Shown: positions 8,053 through 17,269, numbered from the stretch's first letter. The stretch is 33,505 nt of DNA from Pirellulales bacterium (GCA_028066245.1 JALCBR010000053.1:1-33505); one strand, 5' to 3'. Numbers and translations are program-made. Notes: generated from the letters alone by a model not told the origin.

Positions 8053-8595
8053 TCAACTCAGCCACCACAACAACAGCCACGCGGTGACGGCTGCCAATCC
8101 CAACAGAATGGGAAGCAGGTAATTCCATTGAACATGCTGTGTTTGCTCCTCGATCGGCGGCAGTTCTTCCGCCTGCGGTTCACGATTCGCCGATTCCAGT
8201 TGTTGCCGACTTGTGCCTAACAGCGCCGCGGCGTATTCAAAGTCATCGTCCAACTCCTGGCGAGGATGCTCCGGCATGTTAGCATCCAACAGCAACTGTT
8301 CGACTCGCTCACTGCCGTACTCCCGTTCCAGCCGCCTGAGAAACTGCTGGAAGTCTTCGCATTCCACGGCTTCGGCGAACGAACGGTACTTGTTGATCAA
8401 ATGGCCTGCATTGTGTGCCAAGATCTTCTTTCGACAGTACGCAGCGATGGGGTTCCATCCCAGTCGGCGTGCGTCCACTCCTGCTAAGACCAACAGCTTG
8501 TCGCGGTCTTTTTTGCGGTTGCGGATCTCACAGGCGCGCGCCAATCGCAACCGCAATAACATCCGTTCTTTAGTCCGGGCGAGCGTGTCCGTCAT
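8053..8595 (-). CDS. Tail-anchored membrane protein of unknown function
   Basis: A 180-residue protein, using the ATG at 8593-8595 (MTDTLARTKERML); the frame is open upstream but the extra residues look non-coding. The N-terminal ~100 residues are highly charged and helical ('RLRLARACEIRNRKKDRDKLLVLAGVDARRLGWNPIAAYCRKKILAHNAGHLINKY', 'FQQFLRRLEREYGSERVEQLL'). An acidic, Gln/Glu-rich linker follows. One hydrophobic helix at the very end (YLLPILLGLAAVTAWLLLWWLS) would anchor it with the bulk in the cytoplasm. I do not recognise a family; the 'WNP.AAYCRKKI...AG..INKY.SFAEA' region looks conserved in character. Confidence 0.72.
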   Translation of the reverse strand: MTDTLARTKERMLLRLRLARACEIRNRKKDRDKLLVLAGVDARRLGWNPIAAYCRKKILAHNAGHLINKYRSFAEAVECEDFQQFLRRLEREYGSERVEQLLLDANMPEHPRQELDDDFEYAAALLGTSRQQLESANREPQAEELPPIEEQTQHVQWNYLLPILLGLAAVTAWLLLWWLS

Positions 8596-8975
8596 TTGCG
8601 GTGCGTCATAGTGGGTATACCCCTGACTGCCAATCTTGCTCGCCCGCTCGCGTCTACACTTGGTTGGAAGCGCGAACATTTCCTAAGCGAGGTCAGCTGC
8701 AACCTCTGGCTCATACACTAGGCCGGGCGATCGTTCCTCGCAATCGGAATTTCTAAGCCCACTCTGTTGAAGGTGACCAAGCGCGAGATGCATCCGGCCG
8801 TTGTTCGATTGCCGTTGTGTCTTTCAGGTATGCCACCTAACAAGACCGCTCGTCCCGCGCTGGGATCTTCATAATTCGCTTGCGACGCGCCAAGCCACTG
8901 GTCTTTTGTTGCGAGAATCCATGACGCGCGTTAGCGTGGACAAGTGCCACGTCTTTGCCTCGATAGCAGTTCTCC

Positions 8976-10154
8976 ATGCCTGAAGACTTCGATCCGTACT
9001 ACCGCTGGCTGGGAATCTCCCTTGAGGAGCAGCCTCCGAGTCACTACCGGCTGTTGGGTGTTAAGCCGTTCGAGGCGGATGCCGAGGTCATCAACAACGC
9101 CGCGGATCGGCAGATGAGCTATGTGCGGACGTTCCAGATGAGCGGACGAGGCAAGTTTGCCGAAGAGATTCTCAGCGAGATCACCGCGGCCAAGGTTTGT
9201 TTGCTCTCGGAGCCGCAGAAGGCTGAATATGACCTCCGCTTGAAGGAAGCGCTGGACGCAGCGCAGCTCGTATCCGGAAGAGCAACGTCTGAAGACACCG
9301 GTCCCATGACCGCGCCGCCAGATGCCCCCGTTGAAGCGCCTCCACCGCAGATTGCGGTCAATGTCTCGTCTATCAAGCCGGGCAGCCACCGTGTAGCCAG
9401 AGATCAACCTCCCAAACGATCCTGGCAACGAACGTCGACGATTGCCGCGATCACCGTGGTGTTTGTGTTGCTGTTAATTAATGGAGCCATCTGGGCCTAT
9501 CAGCGGTTTTTCCAGGATCGCGAAGTCTCAGCCAAGAGCGCGAACGCCGGTGACTCGGTCACGCCTGGCATTCCCGCGGTCGCACTCGCTGAAATGCCTG
9601 CTGGCGAGAACCTGCTGGCCGGCTTGGATTTGGAAACCGCAACCGTGCGGGGGGAATGGATTCGCGATCTCGATTCCACTGATGGAGTCACAATTGTCTC
9701 TGACAGGACGGCTTACGCGACTATTCACTTAGCTCAGCAGTTGTCGAACAATTACATGCTGGCGTTGGCCATCCGCCGCATCAGCGGAGGAGAAGCCCTG
9801 GCGATCACGCTGCCGGTGGGAGACGCGCGGTGCAGCATTGTTTTGAATGGTGGCCGCAACACGTCCTCAGGCATTGAACTCCTGCGCGGCGCCAAATTCA
9901 ACGATAGCGACAACCCGACGACCCGTCCCGGGCGTGTGTTGGCCACAGATTGTAACGTGATTGTGCATTGCCACGTCACGCCGGAATCCGTGCGGGTGGA
10001 ATGCAACGGGCAGACGGTGATCGATTGGACCGGCAGCGCCGCACACTTTGCCGTGCCGCACTATTGGGACACACCGCGGAAAGACGGTATCTTGCTAGGA
10101 ACCCACCGCTCAGCGTTTCGCATCGAGAATGTCGTCATTGTCCGAGGGGACTAG
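8976..10154 (+). CDS. Degenerate J-domain-like protein with TM helix and LamG-like C-terminal domain
   Basis: A 392-residue protein in three parts. Residues ~8-90 resemble a J domain ('YYRWLGISLEEQPPSHYRLLGVKPFEADAEVINNAADRQMSYVR', then 'ILSEITAAKVCLLSEPQKAEYDLRL'), but the HPD tripeptide needed to stimulate Hsp70 is missing. A Pro-rich linker leads to one TM helix near 152-170 (TIAAITVVFVLLLINGAIWAY). Residues ~210-390 look like a concanavalin/LamG-type beta sandwich ('AYATIHLAQQLSNNYMLALAIRRISGGEALAITLPVG', ending 'RKDGILLGTHRSAFRIENVVIVRG'), as in planctomycete sugar-binding or DUF1080-like proteins. The J-like part would be cytoplasmic and the sandwich outside. It may start a plus-strand cluster with the radical SAM and seven-TM genes. 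Confidence 0.82.
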   Translation: MPEDFDPYYRWLGISLEEQPPSHYRLLGVKPFEADAEVINNAADRQMSYVRTFQMSGRGKFAEEILSEITAAKVCLLSEPQKAEYDLRLKEALDAAQLVSGRATSEDTGPMTAPPDAPVEAPPPQIAVNVSSIKPGSHRVARDQPPKRSWQRTSTIAAITVVFVLLLINGAIWAYQRFFQDREVSAKSANAGDSVTPGIPAVALAEMPAGENLLAGLDLETATVRGEWIRDLDSTDGVTIVSDRTAYATIHLAQQLSNNYMLALAIRRISGGEALAITLPVGDARCSIVLNGGRNTSSGIELLRGAKFNDSDNPTTRPGRVLATDCNVIVHCHVTPESVRVECNGQTVIDWTGSAAHFAVPHYWDTPRKDGILLGTHRSAFRIENVVIVRGD

Positions 10155-10271
10155 GCGTGCGACGCTTCTTTGAACACAGAGCTCGGTTGACAACACACAC
10201 GGAGAGTGGCGCAGGTAAAGGCGATCAATTTCGCAAAAAAACATCTAGCACTCAATTGATTCTCGCGCCAC

Positions 10272-11576
10272 ATGCCGCACGTTGCTTTTGTACCGTTGAC
10301 CGGATTGCGTGTGGGAACGGACGAAGTTCGCGAGTTGGGGATGACGCTGCCGGGCTTGAAGACCAGGGTAGGCGCATTGACGGAACTGCCGGCTTTGGGA
10401 TTATTGACGCTGGCTGGCATGACACCGGAAACGTGGACGAGCAGCTACCACCCAGCTGCCGACTGGGACGAATCACTGGTCGAAGAGGTTTTCGAGACCG
10501 AACCGGCGTTGGTTGCCATCTCTGCTTTGACCGCGTCAATTGACGAGGCTTACCGTATAAGCGCAGCGTTTCGCGCGCGGAAGACCGCGGTGGTCATCGG
10601 CGGATTGCATGCCACGGTATGCGCGGAAGAAGCCGCACAACATGCTGATGCGGTCGTTGTTGGCGACGGTGAATCGGTATGGCATGACGTGCTAGCGGAT
10701 ATCGAGCGGAAATCTCTGAGGCGGATCTATCGTGGGACAGGGCCTTTTGACTTGGCACAAGCGCCGCTCCCACGGTTCGATCTCCTGGGCGAACGTGCTC
10801 CTGCTCGCTGGACGCTGCAAACGGAGCGCGGCTGCCCTTTTGCGTGCGATTTCTGTGGAGCGAGCCGGCTGTTGGGCCCGTTCCGAGAGAAGCCAATCGA
10901 ACGGATCCGCGCGGAGCTAGTAGAGATCAATCGCTATTCGCAACGTCCCTGGCTGGAGCTAGCGGATGACAACACCTTCGCCGGTGGCCGCGATGTGGAC
11001 GAACTCCTGACCACGCTGGGTGACTCCGGAGCCCGCTACTTCACCGAAGTTGATTGGCGAATCGGCGAACGGCCTGATGTGCTCCAACGCCTGGCGGAAT
11101 CGGGTTGCGTGCAAGTGCTAATTGGCGTCGAATCGCTTGAGTTTCGCTATCCCGGCATGGGTGCAAAACAGGGCCAAACCGAGCGGATGATGGATGCAAT
11201 CCGCGCCATTCAGGAGGCCGGCGTTGTCGTCAACGGATGTTTCATCGTCGGCGCGGATGGTGAGACGGACGCCTCTCTCGATCACTTGACTCGGTTCATT
11301 TTGGAAAGTCCTCTAGCGGAAGTGCAGATCACGCTGCAAACGCCCTTCCCCGGCACAGGGCTCTTTGAGCGTCTCAAGCATCGGGGACGACTGCTCGCGG
11401 ACCGAGGCTGGTCACATTACACTCTGTTCGATGTTACATATCATCCAAAACCACTGACAGTTGAACAACTGGAATCCGGATTTCGCCGGGTGCTGGCCAG
11501 CGTGTTCGCCAAGCCGGAGGTAGAGCGGCGCTCGGCTTTACGAAAAGACATCTGGCGCCGCCATTCAACCTCTTAA
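10272..11576 (+). CDS. B12-binding-domain radical SAM protein
   Basis: A 434-residue protein. The N-terminal ~140 residues form the cobalamin-binding-type Rossmann domain found in many radical SAM enzymes ('PALVAISALTASIDEAYRISAAFRARKTAVVIGGLHATVCAEEAAQHADAVVVGDGE'). The radical SAM core has 'ERGCPFACDFCGAS' with the three cluster cysteines C188, C192 and C195 (CxxxCxxC), then 'WLELADDNTFAG', 'GCVQVLIGVESL' and 'VNGCFIVGADGETDASLDHLTRFI'. Members of this group do methylations, ring contractions or other radical chemistry; the substrate is unknown. Residue 435 is the stop, and the next gene begins 6 bp later, so coupling with the membrane protein is likely. No strong Shine-Dalgarno site is visible. 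Confidence 0.93.
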   Translation: MPHVAFVPLTGLRVGTDEVRELGMTLPGLKTRVGALTELPALGLLTLAGMTPETWTSSYHPAADWDESLVEEVFETEPALVAISALTASIDEAYRISAAFRARKTAVVIGGLHATVCAEEAAQHADAVVVGDGESVWHDVLADIERKSLRRIYRGTGPFDLAQAPLPRFDLLGERAPARWTLQTERGCPFACDFCGASRLLGPFREKPIERIRAELVEINRYSQRPWLELADDNTFAGGRDVDELLTTLGDSGARYFTEVDWRIGERPDVLQRLAESGCVQVLIGVESLEFRYPGMGAKQGQTERMMDAIRAIQEAGVVVNGCFIVGADGETDASLDHLTRFILESPLAEVQITLQTPFPGTGLFERLKHRGRLLADRGWSHYTLFDVTYHPKPLTVEQLESGFRRVLASVFAKPEVERRSALRKDIWRRHSTS

Positions 11577-11582
11577 TGGCAC

Positions 11583-12935
11583 ATGCAAATCTCCACGCTC
11601 ATCTCGTTCCTGTTCGGGAATCGTCAGGCTATCCTCACGGCGGCCAATGCGCGGGGAACGTTCTGGCTGGGATTACTGTTTGTCACTTCAGCCGGCTTCG
11701 CCCGGGAATACGACGCGGAAGATCTCACCCGCGAGCCGTGGTATGTGCTGTTGCCGTTGTTCGCGTCGCTGGGGACTTCGCTTCTGTTGTTTCTGTTGCT
11801 GTGTCTGGCGTACTCGCCGCTTCGCCCTCCTAATGAGCCGCCCGTCGTGCCGTTTTGGACACGCTCCTCCATACCATTTCGGCGGCGGTATGGCGCATTC
11901 CTGGGAATGTACTGGCTGACAGCTCCGATGGCCTGGCTGTATGCGATCCCCGTTGAGCGATTCTTAACGCCAGTTCAGGCGGTGGGGGTAAATCTTTCCC
12001 TGCTAGGAATCGTCTCGCTATGGCGGGTCCTCTTGATGACGCGGATTGTCTCCGTGATCTTTTCCCGGTCGATCGTGGCCTCGTTCTTTGTCGTAATGTT
12101 TTTTGCGGATAACGTCGTGCTCTTTCTTGGTGGATGTGCGCCGGTGCCATTGCTCAATGTGATGGGCGGCATCCGCTTGACGGAGAGCGAAACGCTTATG
12201 GCGAGTGTGACTTTCGGCGTGGTGATGCTGGCCCTTTTTACTTGGCCGTTATGGTTAGTCGGGGCATTCATCGCCAGCCTGCGTATGTATCGGGGTACGC
12301 GATGCAGTTGGGAGGAGGTTCTTACTACAGAACATGCATCTTCCATTACCCAACCGCTTTGGGTGTTGGCAGCGGCAGCTTTTTTGATTTGGGCGGCCAT
12401 TCTGCCGTTCACGCAGGGGGAGCAGCGGAACCGCTGGTATGTGGAGGATGAACTTCAGTTCGGCAATTTCAAAACAGCGATCACGTACATGTCACGGCGA
12501 AAGCGAGGCGACTTTCCCCCACACTGGGACCCACCGCCACATTTGAGTTATGGTGCGCACGAGCCGCCGCTGATCCATGTCTTTCTATACTCCGCTACGC
12601 AGCCGGACGTGGCCCCTTGGGTACAAGATATCTTTCGCCAGAAGTTGGAACTGCAAGCCGATGCCAATGCCCGCGTCTATTACCAGAACGCGATCCAACT
12701 GAACACGCTTGATGACAAGCAGTTGGAACAATATGTCCTCTTGTTGGAAGCCAATTCCTACGGTCGACAAATGGCCACCTACCACAAGTACGAAATCAAC
12801 ATCACTCTCGATGGTCTACAATTCAATGGTGAGCTGATTGAACTCTCCATGGAACGTCGCTCGCTTCTGCAGAGAATCCTGGACATAGTTCCTGCTCAGG
12901 AGGAGCCAGTGGCCGGTCCAGGTTTGGACTTCTAG
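11583..12935 (+). CDS. Seven-TM membrane protein with FPPHWDPPP motif, unknown function
   Basis: A 450-residue protein. About seven hydrophobic helices occupy residues ~26-276 (for example 53-77, 103-121, 163-185, 205-232, 257-276). The last ~170 residues are soluble: 'RWYVEDELQFGNFKTAITYMSRRKRGDFPPHWDPPPHLSYG' (FPPHWDPPP at 311-319), then helical 'WVQDIFRQKLELQADANARVYYQN' and 'LDDKQLEQYVLLLEANSYGRQ'. I recall this motif from planctomycete membrane proteins but know no function. It starts 6 bp after the radical SAM stop; an overlapping ATG at 11576 is in another frame that stays open for only 85 codons. The pair may work together, for example on a lipid or cell-envelope substrate, but that is speculation. 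Confidence 0.85.
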   Translation: MQISTLISFLFGNRQAILTAANARGTFWLGLLFVTSAGFAREYDAEDLTREPWYVLLPLFASLGTSLLLFLLLCLAYSPLRPPNEPPVVPFWTRSSIPFRRRYGAFLGMYWLTAPMAWLYAIPVERFLTPVQAVGVNLSLLGIVSLWRVLLMTRIVSVIFSRSIVASFFVVMFFADNVVLFLGGCAPVPLLNVMGGIRLTESETLMASVTFGVVMLALFTWPLWLVGAFIASLRMYRGTRCSWEEVLTTEHASSITQPLWVLAAAAFLIWAAILPFTQGEQRNRWYVEDELQFGNFKTAITYMSRRKRGDFPPHWDPPPHLSYGAHEPPLIHVFLYSATQPDVAPWVQDIFRQKLELQADANARVYYQNAIQLNTLDDKQLEQYVLLLEANSYGRQMATYHKYEINITLDGLQFNGELIELSMERRSLLQRILDIVPAQEEPVAGPGLDF

Positions 12936-13048
12936 AGTGTCTTTATATCAGCTAGCGATTGGACGAAGTCTGCGCCGGCTATATGAATCCCTGCGGGTTC
13001 ACTGCGTTTGGCGTCGCCACGCGGGAAACGCTTCAACTCACTCAGCCG

Positions 13049-13843
13049 CTACTTCGGTCCCAACAACTCATCCACCGCGCGCCCCACATCTTCCTGTCGC
13101 ATCAAGCTTTCACCAACGAGAATGGCGTTGACACCGGCGGATTGCAGCCGTTGGACGTCCGCGTGCGTACGGATGCCGCTCTCGCTGACCAACAGGCAGT
13201 CAGTGGGAATCAACTCACGGACGCGGAGCGTGTGCTCCAAATCAGTTTCAAACGTGGCGAGATTGCGATTGTTAACGCCAATTAGCGTGGCCCCCGCTTC
13301 CAGCACGCGGTCCAAGTTCGCTGGTTCATAGAACTCCACCAAAGGACACAACCCTAAATCAATCGCCGCGTTGTACAGTTTCCGCAAGTTGCAGTCGTCC
13401 AAGCACTCAGCGATTAAAAGCACCGCGTCCGCGCCGGCAACCTTTGCTTCCCAAAGCTGATACTCATCCAGGATGAAGTCTTTTCGCAAGAGAGGCACCG
13501 TCACGTTGTGGCGAATCTTTTCCAAGTAGTCCAAATGTCCTTGGAAGAAGTGCTCATCCGTCAGCACGCTAACACAAGCAGCGCCGTGACGAATGTACGT
13601 GGCGGCGATGGCGACTGGATCAAAGTCCGCACGGATCAATCCCGCGGAGGGGCTGGCTTTTTTAACTTCGGCGATGAGCCGGATTTCGCCGGGCTTGTTG
13701 AGCGCGGCAAAGAAATCCCGTTTGGGGCCAGTGGCAGCGACATTCTCGGCTTGCCTGCGAAGCTCGTCAGGGAGGACTCGCTCTTTGGCAGTGGCGATCT
13801 CCGTCCGTTTGTGAGCGACAATCGTGGTTAGCACATCCGTCAT
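13049..13843 (-). CDS. trpC: Indole-3-glycerol phosphate synthase
   Basis: A 264-residue (beta/alpha)8-barrel enzyme that closes CdRP to indole-3-glycerol phosphate in tryptophan synthesis. Family signatures are all present: 'MTDVLTTIVAHKRTEI' at the start, 'IRLIAEVKKASPSAG' with the catalytic Lys, 'VSVLTDEHFFQGHLDYL', 'PLLRKDFILDEYQ', 'LIGVNNRNLATFETDL', 'LVSESGI' and 'GVNAILVGESLM' for phosphate binding. The ATG at 13841-13843 fits the family length; the frame also has a TTG nine codons earlier. The gene is a stand-alone trpC, not fused to trpF and with no other trp gene near, and it is convergent with the seven-TM gene. Confidence 0.97.
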   Translation of the reverse strand: MTDVLTTIVAHKRTEIATAKERVLPDELRRQAENVAATGPKRDFFAALNKPGEIRLIAEVKKASPSAGLIRADFDPVAIAATYIRHGAACVSVLTDEHFFQGHLDYLEKIRHNVTVPLLRKDFILDEYQLWEAKVAGADAVLLIAECLDDCNLRKLYNAAIDLGLCPLVEFYEPANLDRVLEAGATLIGVNNRNLATFETDLEHTLRVRELIPTDCLLVSESGIRTHADVQRLQSAGVNAILVGESLMRQEDVGRAVDELLGPK

Positions 13844-14086
13844 AATCGTTGTCACGTCGAACTTGGACAAAGGCGTACGCCCGAGGGCAGTTAGCGCCCG
13901 ATGATGATTGTGGCGCGAGACGAGGGAGCCACAACTTAGGAAATCGTTTCAGAACCGCGCTTTGGGTCTCTGCTGGTTGATCCCAGCCAGTTTGCTCGCA
14001 CCAAGAGTGCGACCTAGACTTTGCTTGAATAACCGCGCCACCCGCGCGGCGCACTTTCGCGCCTGCCTCCTTGGAGCCTCCCCGTT

Positions 14087-14356
14087 ATGGTGCAGAACAA
14101 CCCCACCAGTTTCCCAGAAGCCGCCACGGATTTTGTTGATCGCCGTCAATCCAGCGGTCAATCTGCGCCGCCGGCTTATGAACGTCGCCAATTTGGCAAC
14201 ACCTACGATAATCTCACACCTGACGCCCGGGAACTGGCGCTGGCAATTGATTCGTACAAACTGCGGAATCATCGACGCTTTGTCACGTATGAAGAGATGC
14301 TGTTCGTCGTTAAGTCGCTGGGATACGCCAAGGTGACGGAAGAAGCCACGGCGTAA
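14087..14356 (+). CDS. Small hypothetical protein
   Basis: An 89-residue soluble protein. The first ~35 residues are Ser/Pro/Gln-rich and likely disordered. The rest is compact and looks like a conserved domain: 'ERRQFGNTYDNLTPDARELALAIDSYKLRNHRRFVTYEEMLFVVKSLGYAKV'. I recall similar proteins in other planctomycetes ('ERRQF', 'L.P.A.EL..AID.YK..H.RRFITYEEML.V...LGY.K') but no known function. The pattern of an amphipathic helix and an RRF-ITYEEML turn could be a small helical nucleic-acid or protein binding module. It sits alone between trpC and the CNNM pair. Confidence 0.75.
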   Translation: MVQNNPTSFPEAATDFVDRRQSSGQSAPPAYERRQFGNTYDNLTPDARELALAIDSYKLRNHRRFVTYEEMLFVVKSLGYAKVTEEATA

Positions 14357-14397
14357 AGTCAAACTGCGTCCGCTGGTTTTTTGAAGTGGCGAAGAGG

Positions 14398-15360
14398 TCA
14401 TCGCTCACCCAGCAGCAACGGCTCAACCAGCCGCTGTAGGAGCAGCAAGCCCACCAGGTTGTCCTCCTCATCGACAACTTTAGCCAATGTTTCACCCGCC
14501 GCGTGCATCTTCATGAGCGCGTTGAGGTGCAGCTCAGTCGCGGAGATTGCCAACAGCGGGCGGACTTCCCGCAGTTCGACGTCTGGCCCAAGCTTAACAT
14601 CCGCCACGCGCAAGTAGCCGACCAGGCTCCTCTGCCGGGCTGCGTCTTCTACCGGAAGGACGGGGGACCGTTGTCTTCGCGCCAGTCTCAAAACGTCCTC
14701 TTTTGCCATGCCCAACTGCGCCCTAGCCATGCGTTGCGGCGGTAAGGCGAAATCCATGACGGATTCTCCAGCGGCGGAGAACAGTCCCTGGGCGAGTTGC
14801 CGCTGAGCCGGTGTGAGTACGCCAACTTCGCGGCCTTCGTCGAGCGCGGATTGTAGTTCGCGGCGGGCCAGGCGAAGTTGCACCTGTTGGTGTGATTCGC
14901 CCATCACGAGTTCCAGCAATTTGCTGAAACCCCACAGCACGGCGCTAAAGGGAGCAAACAGCACTCCGCACCCCAGAAACAACGGACCGCCGCGCCGCAA
15001 AAACCGATACGGTGCCTGGAAGAACAGCTTCTTGGGAAGCAGTTCGCCATAGATGAAGATCACTGGCGAGAGGACCAACGGCGCTACGAACTCCATCGCG
15101 GATGACCATTCAAGCGCATGCACGCCGATGACAATTGCCAGCGAGGTCACGTAGTTGGCCACGTTGTTTCCGACCAGGGACGTCGCCACGAAGAGCGCCG
15201 GACGGTTGATCATCCACCACAATCCTTTGGCGATCCGGTCTCCTTCCAACGCGTCCAACACCAGGCGAATCCGTGTCACCCGGTAGAAGCCGGTCTCGCT
15301 ACCGCTGAAGAACGCGCTCAAGCCCAAGCCCAACAGCCAGAGGATGACAGCCCAAGTCAT
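14398..15360 (-). CDS. CNNM/DUF21-domain membrane protein with CBS-like region
   Basis: A 320-residue protein. The N-terminal ~180 residues are the CNNM transmembrane domain (DUF21): 'AFFSGSETGFYRVTRIRL', 'LVGNNVANYVTSLAI', 'IFIYGELLPKKLFFQ'. After a helical linker comes a reduced CBS-like region: 'VMDFALPPQRMARAQLGMAKEDVLRLARRQRSPVLPVEDA', then 'VGYLRVADV' and 'GETLAKVVDEEDNLVGLLLLQRLVEPL'. It lacks the C-terminal CorC/HlyC domain. The group is linked to Mg2+/Co2+ efflux or resistance. Its ATG overlaps the end of the previous gene by 4 bp (ATGA type), so it is translationally coupled to the longer paralogue upstream. Confidence 0.9.
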   Translation of the reverse strand: MTWAVILWLLGLGLSAFFSGSETGFYRVTRIRLVLDALEGDRIAKGLWWMINRPALFVATSLVGNNVANYVTSLAIVIGVHALEWSSAMEFVAPLVLSPVIFIYGELLPKKLFFQAPYRFLRRGGPLFLGCGVLFAPFSAVLWGFSKLLELVMGESHQQVQLRLARRELQSALDEGREVGVLTPAQRQLAQGLFSAAGESVMDFALPPQRMARAQLGMAKEDVLRLARRQRSPVLPVEDAARQRSLVGYLRVADVKLGPDVELREVRPLLAISATELHLNALMKMHAAGETLAKVVDEEDNLVGLLLLQRLVEPLLLGER

Positions 15361-16625
15361 TCTTGGTCTCCCCCGGCGGATTTCGCCTGTAGCGTGACCC
15401 GAACGGTCAGTTGGCCGCGGAACGGATTCTCAAGCACTTCAAATCGCAGTCCATTCCAGGTGCAGATGTCACCCAAGCGGGGCATACGCTGCAGTTGACT
15501 TTGAATGGCTCCGGCGACCGTGACACTCTTGCTCGCCTGATAGGTGACGCCGAGCGTTTTGGCCAGCCGGCGGAGCCGCGTCATTCCCGACACCTGCCAA
15601 ACCTCTGGGGCGACCTCCGAGATCGCGGCGCGATCAGAGATGCTGTCCGCCTTCCCGCTCGATCCGCTAAACACTGCGTCAAGAATGTCATCATGCGTTA
15701 GGACGCCCAAAGATTCACCGTGCTCATTGACGACCACAATCACCCGGCGATCACTGAGGCGCAGTTCTTCCAATGCGGCAGCCGCGTTTGCTGACCAGGG
15801 TAAATACTTCACTTTCTCGGCGTAGCGGTCTAGGCGTTCATCCGGGATCTCCGGCAAGTGAGCCAAAGGAACCGCGGCGGCGATCTCATCCGAGTCCGGC
15901 TCGCTCAAGAACAGGTATCCGTTCCCTGGCGGTACGGACTCGAGGTCACTCAAGGAAACCGGCGGAGATTTAGTGGTCACCTGCATTCGCGGCTGCATGA
16001 TCTCTTCCACGCTCAGCTCCGAGAGTGACAGAATGTTCTGCAACGCCAACTCTTCGTGTTGCATCAACTCCGTGTCATCGGACATCTGTACAGCACGTTC
16101 CAAATCCTGCACCTGCAGGTACGGCTCCGGACGGAAACGCGGCATCAACAGGCGAATGGAGTACGCGTTGATTGAGCGAAACAACGGAGCCAGCGGATCA
16201 ACTACTCGCACGGAGGCCGCCAGCGGAACAGCCACGAAACGCGCCAGCATTCGCGCATGCAAGACGGCCACGCTTTTGGGCAACATCTCACCGAGGATGA
16301 TGATGGCCAGCAAAGAACTCAGGGTGACCGTTCCCGCCAGCACTCCGTGACCGTGGTTCTGCAAATAGATGCTAAAGACCGAGGCGATCGTAAAATACGA
16401 GATGTTGATCACCAGGTTCCAAAACAGCACCGCCGTCAGCAGCCGATCCGCGTTCTTGAGTAACGCCGCGGCGATCTGCTCTGTGCCCCCACCGGATTCA
16501 AACGAAGCCCGATCGCGAGGGCTAAGATAGAATAGCGCCGCTTCGCTGGCAGAGAAGAAGGCCGATGCGCAGAGCAAAACTCCCATTGAGATCAGCCACG
16601 GCGCGAATTCCAGAAGCGAGTCCAC
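15357..16625 (-). CDS. CNNM-CBS-CorC_HlyC membrane protein (CorB/CorC-like)
   Basis: A ~422-residue protein with the full CorB/HlyC layout. The CNNM membrane domain is near residues 5-180 ('SAFFSASEAALFYLSPRDR', 'LVINISYFTIA', 'AIIILGEMLPKSVAV'). CBS-like repeats follow ('LSVEEIMQPRMQVTT', 'LPWSANAAAALEELRLSDRRVIVVVNEHGESLGVLTHDDILDAVF'). The C-terminal CorC_HlyC domain ends with 'VTVAGAIQSQLQRMPRLGDICTWNGLRFEVLEN'. It is thought to move or sense divalent cations. The start is uncertain: GTG at 16623-16625 is chosen because it just precedes the membrane domain. The frame also has a TTG at 16712 and an ATG at 16584-16586; none has a good RBS. It is followed by a coupled shorter paralogue. Confidence 0.88.
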   Translation of the reverse strand: MDSLLEFAPWLISMGVLLCASAFFSASEAALFYLSPRDRASFESGGGTEQIAAALLKNADRLLTAVLFWNLVINISYFTIASVFSIYLQNHGHGVLAGTVTLSSLLAIIILGEMLPKSVAVLHARMLARFVAVPLAASVRVVDPLAPLFRSINAYSIRLLMPRFRPEPYLQVQDLERAVQMSDDTELMQHEELALQNILSLSELSVEEIMQPRMQVTTKSPPVSLSDLESVPPGNGYLFLSEPDSDEIAAAVPLAHLPEIPDERLDRYAEKVKYLPWSANAAAALEELRLSDRRVIVVVNEHGESLGVLTHDDILDAVFSGSSGKADSISDRAAISEVAPEVWQVSGMTRLRRLAKTLGVTYQASKSVTVAGAIQSQLQRMPRLGDICTWNGLRFEVLENPFRGQLTVRVTLQAKSAGGDQE

Positions 16626-17269
16626 CGAGCAAAGGAGTGCGTTGCGAAGATTGTTCTGTGTGGGGTGGGTTCGCGCAGGAAGGATGAACGTCCGTCCGGC
16701 GCAGAGAACCAATGCGCAAGTTTAGCATATGCGCAAAGGTCACCGACACAGGGATCGGTCCATTCCGCGCGGTGGATTCTGGCGAACATCGTCGCTAACT
16801 CAGAGTTTCGCGGCGGATTAGCTGCTGGCCGAACGAACGCTGTTAAGTCCATCCTCTGTGGAGCCTGCGCGGCACGCCTTCACGCGTACGGGCGAAATTG
16901 ACATTGGTCAAATGGGGAGGGTGTTTTCGGCCTCCCTGCGCGCTGCCGAGCGCCATAGGAGGTTGACGGTTAACATGCTGCTGAACGTAACGTCAAGGTT
17001 GTCGGTGATGTTTTCGGTCCCGTTGGTGGTCCATTGCATGGGCGTGAAGCGTTTGCGCCACCCCCTGGAGGCAGGAAAAATTTGACTAATGACAATTTCG
17101 CCCGTACGCCTGACAGCAGGGCGCGCGAGAAATGCCGCGGCGATTCAATCTCGCCCCCGCGAAGCGATCAGGCTGCCGACAAACAGAACACCCACCAAGG
17201 AAATGCTCTCGCCGCCAGAATATTGAAGCAGCAGCAGATTGTTACTGCACTTGCACTCAACCGCCGTGG
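16626..17269. other. Intergenic region between the CNNM genes and the ABC-2 permease
   Basis: About 640 bp without a convincing gene. A weak hairpin (GGGAGG 16915-16920 with CCTCCC 16931-16936) might help end the ABC permease transcript on the minus strand, but it lacks a T-tract. The plus-strand frame near 16990-17100 encodes a Gly/Pro-rich phrase but is preceded by a stop and has no plausible start codon before it. The CNNM promoter should lie near 16650-16800. Confidence 0.45.
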
